Source: Propionibacteriaceae bacterium (GTDB lineage: Bacteria; Actinomycetota; Actinomycetes; Propionibacteriales; Propionibacteriaceae). Taken from it: a DNA stretch of 7,753 bases. The stretch is taken from positions 1 through 7,753 of the forward strand of contig JAGQUI010000121.1 of assembly GCA_020438595.1 (NCBI GenBank), given 5' to 3'. The number at the start of each line of letters is the position of its first letter. The stretch's first letter is position 1. Under the pieces are notes generated by a model. That model was given only the letters and a program-made list of their open reading frames with translations, was not told where the DNA came from and searched no databases. The position numbers and the translations under genes were made by a program. Shown here in pieces: positions 6,338 to 7,753 of this stretch.

Positions 6338-6889
6338 GTGGATTCCGCTGACATCACCGGTGACCTGTCGACCGTCCTGTTCACCAAGGCCGACATCGAG
6401 GCGCGGCTGGCCGAGGTCGCCGCCCGGATCGACCACGACTACGCCGCCAAGAACCCGCTGCTGGTGGGCGTGCTGAACGGTGCGGTGATGGTCATGGCCG
6501 ACCTCTCCCGAGCCCTGCACATCGACTGCGCGATGGACTGGATGGCGATCTCGTCCTACGGCATGGGCACCCAGTCCTCCGGCGTGGTGCGGATCCTGAA
6601 GGACCTGTCCACCGACCTGGTCGGGCGGCACGTGCTCGTGGTCGAGGACATCATCGACACCGGCCTGACCCTGACCTACCTGATGCAGAACCTGGCGTCC
6701 CGGAACCCGGCGAGCCTGGAGATCATGGCGATGTTCCGCAAGCCCGACGCGATGAAGGCCGAGATCGACGTGAAGTACGTCGGCTTCGACCTGCCGAACC
6801 AGTTCGTGGTCGGCTACGGCCTCGACTTCGCCGGCCGCTACCGCAACCTGACCGACGTCGGCATCCTCGCCCCGCACGTTTACAGCTGA
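6338..6889 (+). CDS. hpt: Hypoxanthine(-guanine) phosphoribosyltransferase
   Basis: This purine salvage enzyme joins hypoxanthine or guanine to PRPP, giving IMP or GMP and pyrophosphate. The 183-residue protein has the type I phosphoribosyltransferase PRPP loop VVEDIIDTG (residues 101-109), the active-site loop SSYGMGT (72-78), VLNGAV (45-50) at the pyrophosphate-binding loop, and the 6-oxopurine-type segment KYVGFDLPNQFVVGYGLD near the C-terminus. Length fits bacterial Hpt. The start is GTG at 6338; no better in-frame ATG lies before the conserved region. The order tilS-hpt-ftsH is conserved in Firmicutes as well as Actinobacteria, and in Bacillus TilS and HprT have been reported to act together on ftsH expression; whether that holds here is unknown. 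Confidence 0.95.
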   Translation: MDSADITGDLSTVLFTKADIEARLAEVAARIDHDYAAKNPLLVGVLNGAVMVMADLSRALHIDCAMDWMAISSYGMGTQSSGVVRILKDLSTDLVGRHVLVVEDIIDTGLTLTYLMQNLASRNPASLEIMAMFRKPDAMKAEIDVKYVGFDLPNQFVVGYGLDFAGRYRNLTDVGILAPHVYS

Positions 6890-6911
6890 GCCGGTTACGC
6901 CCACAGCGGAG

Positions 6912-6927
6912 CCGGGCGCTCGCCCGG
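6912..6927 (+). terminator. GC-rich hairpin after hpt, possible terminator without a U tail
   Basis: CCGGGC (6912-6917) pairs perfectly with GCCCGG (6922-6927) across a GCTC loop, 22 bases after the hpt stop. No T-run follows, so it is not a classical intrinsic terminator; actinobacteria often use U-poor hairpins or Rho. Its place between hpt and the separately spaced ftsH supports a terminator or attenuator role, but short GC hairpins are common in such DNA. Confidence 0.35.
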
Positions 6928-6961
6928 GGTCCTGGCAGCGTGGGAAGGTTGTGCCCTTCGG

Positions 6962-6967
6962 TATCGT
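6962..6967 (+). promoter_or_regulatory. Putative -10 element of ftsH
   Basis: TATCGT matches TATAAT at four positions including TA...T. It would start transcription near 6974 and give a leader of about 30 bases before the ATG at 7007. No good -35 hexamer stands at 16-18 bases upstream. The inverted repeat GAAGG/CCTTC (6944-6948 and 6955-6959) lies just before it. The 117-bp hpt-ftsH gap is the longest on the plus strand, consistent with its own promoter. Confidence 0.35.
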
Positions 6968-6995
6968 CCTCTGGTAGCGCACCGCGATTGCTGAC

Positions 6996-7000
6996 GAAGG
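6996..7000 (+). promoter_or_regulatory. Ribosome binding site of ftsH
   Basis: GAAGG lies six bases before the ATG at 7007-7009, fixing the ftsH start. Confidence 0.6.
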
Positions 7001-7006
7001 CAGGCA

Positions 7007-7753
7007 ATGAAACCTAAAGGGTTCTTCCGATCCCCCCTCCTCTGGATCGTGCTCGGCTTCCTGGCCATCGCACTGATCTTCGAGGCCGTGGGGAACGTCG
7101 GCGGCTACGTCGACAAGCCGACCTCCGAGGTGGTGGCGCTGATCAACAGTGACACCCCGCTGAGCGAGGTGATCCTCACCGACGGCGAGCAGTCGATCAA
7201 GGTGACCACCAAGGACGGGCAGAAGCTGCGCGCCTACTGGGTCGGTGACCAGGTGCAGACGATCATCGACCGGCTCAACCAGCGCCAGAGCGCCGGCACC
7301 GTGGACAGCTGGACCGGCGAGAACCCGCAGCCGTCGGTGTGGAGCACGTTCCTGTACAGCATCGTGCCGTTCCTGATCATCGGCATCCTCTTCTTCATCA
7401 TGTTCAACAACGTCCAGGGCGGCGGCAACCGCGTCCTGGGGTTCGGCAAGTCGAAGGCGAAGCTGGCCAGCAAGGACACCCCGAAGACGACCTTCATCGA
7501 CGTGGCCGGCTGCGAGGAGGCGATCGAGGAGCTGCAGGAGATCCGCGAGTTCCTCTCCGAACCGGCGAAGTTCACCGCGGTCGGCGCGAAGATCCCCAAG
7601 GGCGTGCTGCTGTACGGACCGCCCGGCACCGGCAAGACCCTGCTCGCCCGCGCGGTCGCGGGTGAGGCGGGGGTGCCCTTCTTCTCCATCTCCGGCTCCG
7701 ACTTCGTCGAGATGTTCGTCGGTGTCGGGGCGTCCCGGGTTCGCGACCTGTTC
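7007..7753 (+). CDS. ftsH: ATP-dependent zinc metalloprotease FtsH, 5' part (runs off the right edge)
   Basis: FtsH is a membrane-anchored hexameric AAA+ protease that extracts and degrades damaged membrane proteins and some regulators. The 249 visible residues hold the N-terminal part: a first transmembrane helix (about 10-28, rich in Leu, Ile, Phe), an extracytoplasmic domain of about 80 residues, a second helix (about 113-133), the [15 protein letters not shown] linker, and the start of the AAA domain with DVAGCEEA, the Walker A loop GPPGTGKT (204-211) and the pore-loop region [17 protein letters not shown] at the cut end. Walker B, the second region of homology and the HEXXH protease site lie beyond the window. 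The frame is open through base 7753. The start is fixed by a ribosome binding site and by the helix beginning a few residues in. The family call is very secure; completeness cannot be judged. Confidence 0.96.
   Translation, partial: MKPKGFFRSPLLWIVLGFLAIALIFEAVGNVGGYVDKPTSEVVALINSDTPLSEVILTDGEQSIKVTTKDGQKLRAYWVGDQVQTIIDRLNQRQSAGTVDSWTGENPQPSVWSTFLYSIVPFLIIGILFFIMFNNVQGGGNRVLGFGKSKAKLASKDTPKTTFIDVAGCEEAIEELQEIREFLSEPAKFTAVGAKIPKGVLLYGPPGTGKTLLARAVAGEAGVPFFSISGSDFVEMFVGVGASRVRDLF

Noticed and set aside
5666..6982. 438-codon minus-strand open frame opposite tilS and hpt
   Set aside because: Both opposite genes have full catalytic motifs; this frame spans their intergenic gap and shows no family signature.
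1..7753. Mobile elements, CRISPR arrays, tRNA or rRNA genes, riboswitches
   Set aside because: No transposase motifs, direct-repeat arrays, tRNA arms or recognisable riboswitch cores were seen; intergenic gaps are short.

Overview
The window is high-GC chromosomal DNA whose coding frames end almost every codon in G or C. The best-recognised proteins resemble mycobacterial ones: a class III cyclic-nucleotide phosphodiesterase like Rv0805, a soluble family I pyrophosphatase, a DUF2342 metallopeptidase and a short actinobacterial TilS. The order ppa (divergent), dacB-like carboxypeptidase, DUF2342 peptidase, tilS, hpt, ftsH follows, from memory, the Mycobacterium tuberculosis Rv3628 to Rv3624c block with ftsH (Rv3610c) beyond it. 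The source is therefore an actinomycete (Actinomycetota); I cannot name a genus from the sequence.

Layout. Left half, minus strand, reading right to left: ppa (2936-2376), a SixA-type phosphohistidine phosphatase (2343-1837), a CpdA/Rv0805-type phosphodiesterase (1813-941), then a 164-bp gap and the 5' part of a sulfide:quinone oxidoreductase (776 to beyond base 1). Right half, plus strand: a DacB/PBP4-type lipoprotein (3032-4348), a DUF2342 metallopeptidase (4378-5349) overlapping tilS (5349-6290) by one base, hpt (6338-6889), a 117-bp gap and the 5' part of ftsH (7007 to beyond 7753). The divergence point is between ppa and dacB. No rRNA, tRNA, mobile element, CRISPR array or pseudogene was seen, and no gene-free stretch exceeds about 165 bp.

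How the genes relate. ppa, sixA and the phosphodiesterase are closely spaced and all hydrolyse phosphate bonds (PPi, phosphohistidine, cyclic nucleotide). The plus-strand block is a housekeeping set: cell-wall trimming, a peptidase of unknown role, tRNA-Ile2 lysidine formation, purine salvage and membrane protein quality control. The quinone oxidoreductase stands apart: it carries the sulfide:quinone oxidoreductase cysteines and is preceded by a G/C-tract palindrome like the operators of CsoR/CstR-family copper or persulfide repressors.

The most notable non-coding signals are that palindrome and three start codons placed 6-7 bases after a TAnnnT -10-like hexamer, the layout of actinobacterial leaderless promoters. 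I see no clearly new system; this is mostly a conserved core region with an inducible-looking sulfide oxidation gene at its left edge.
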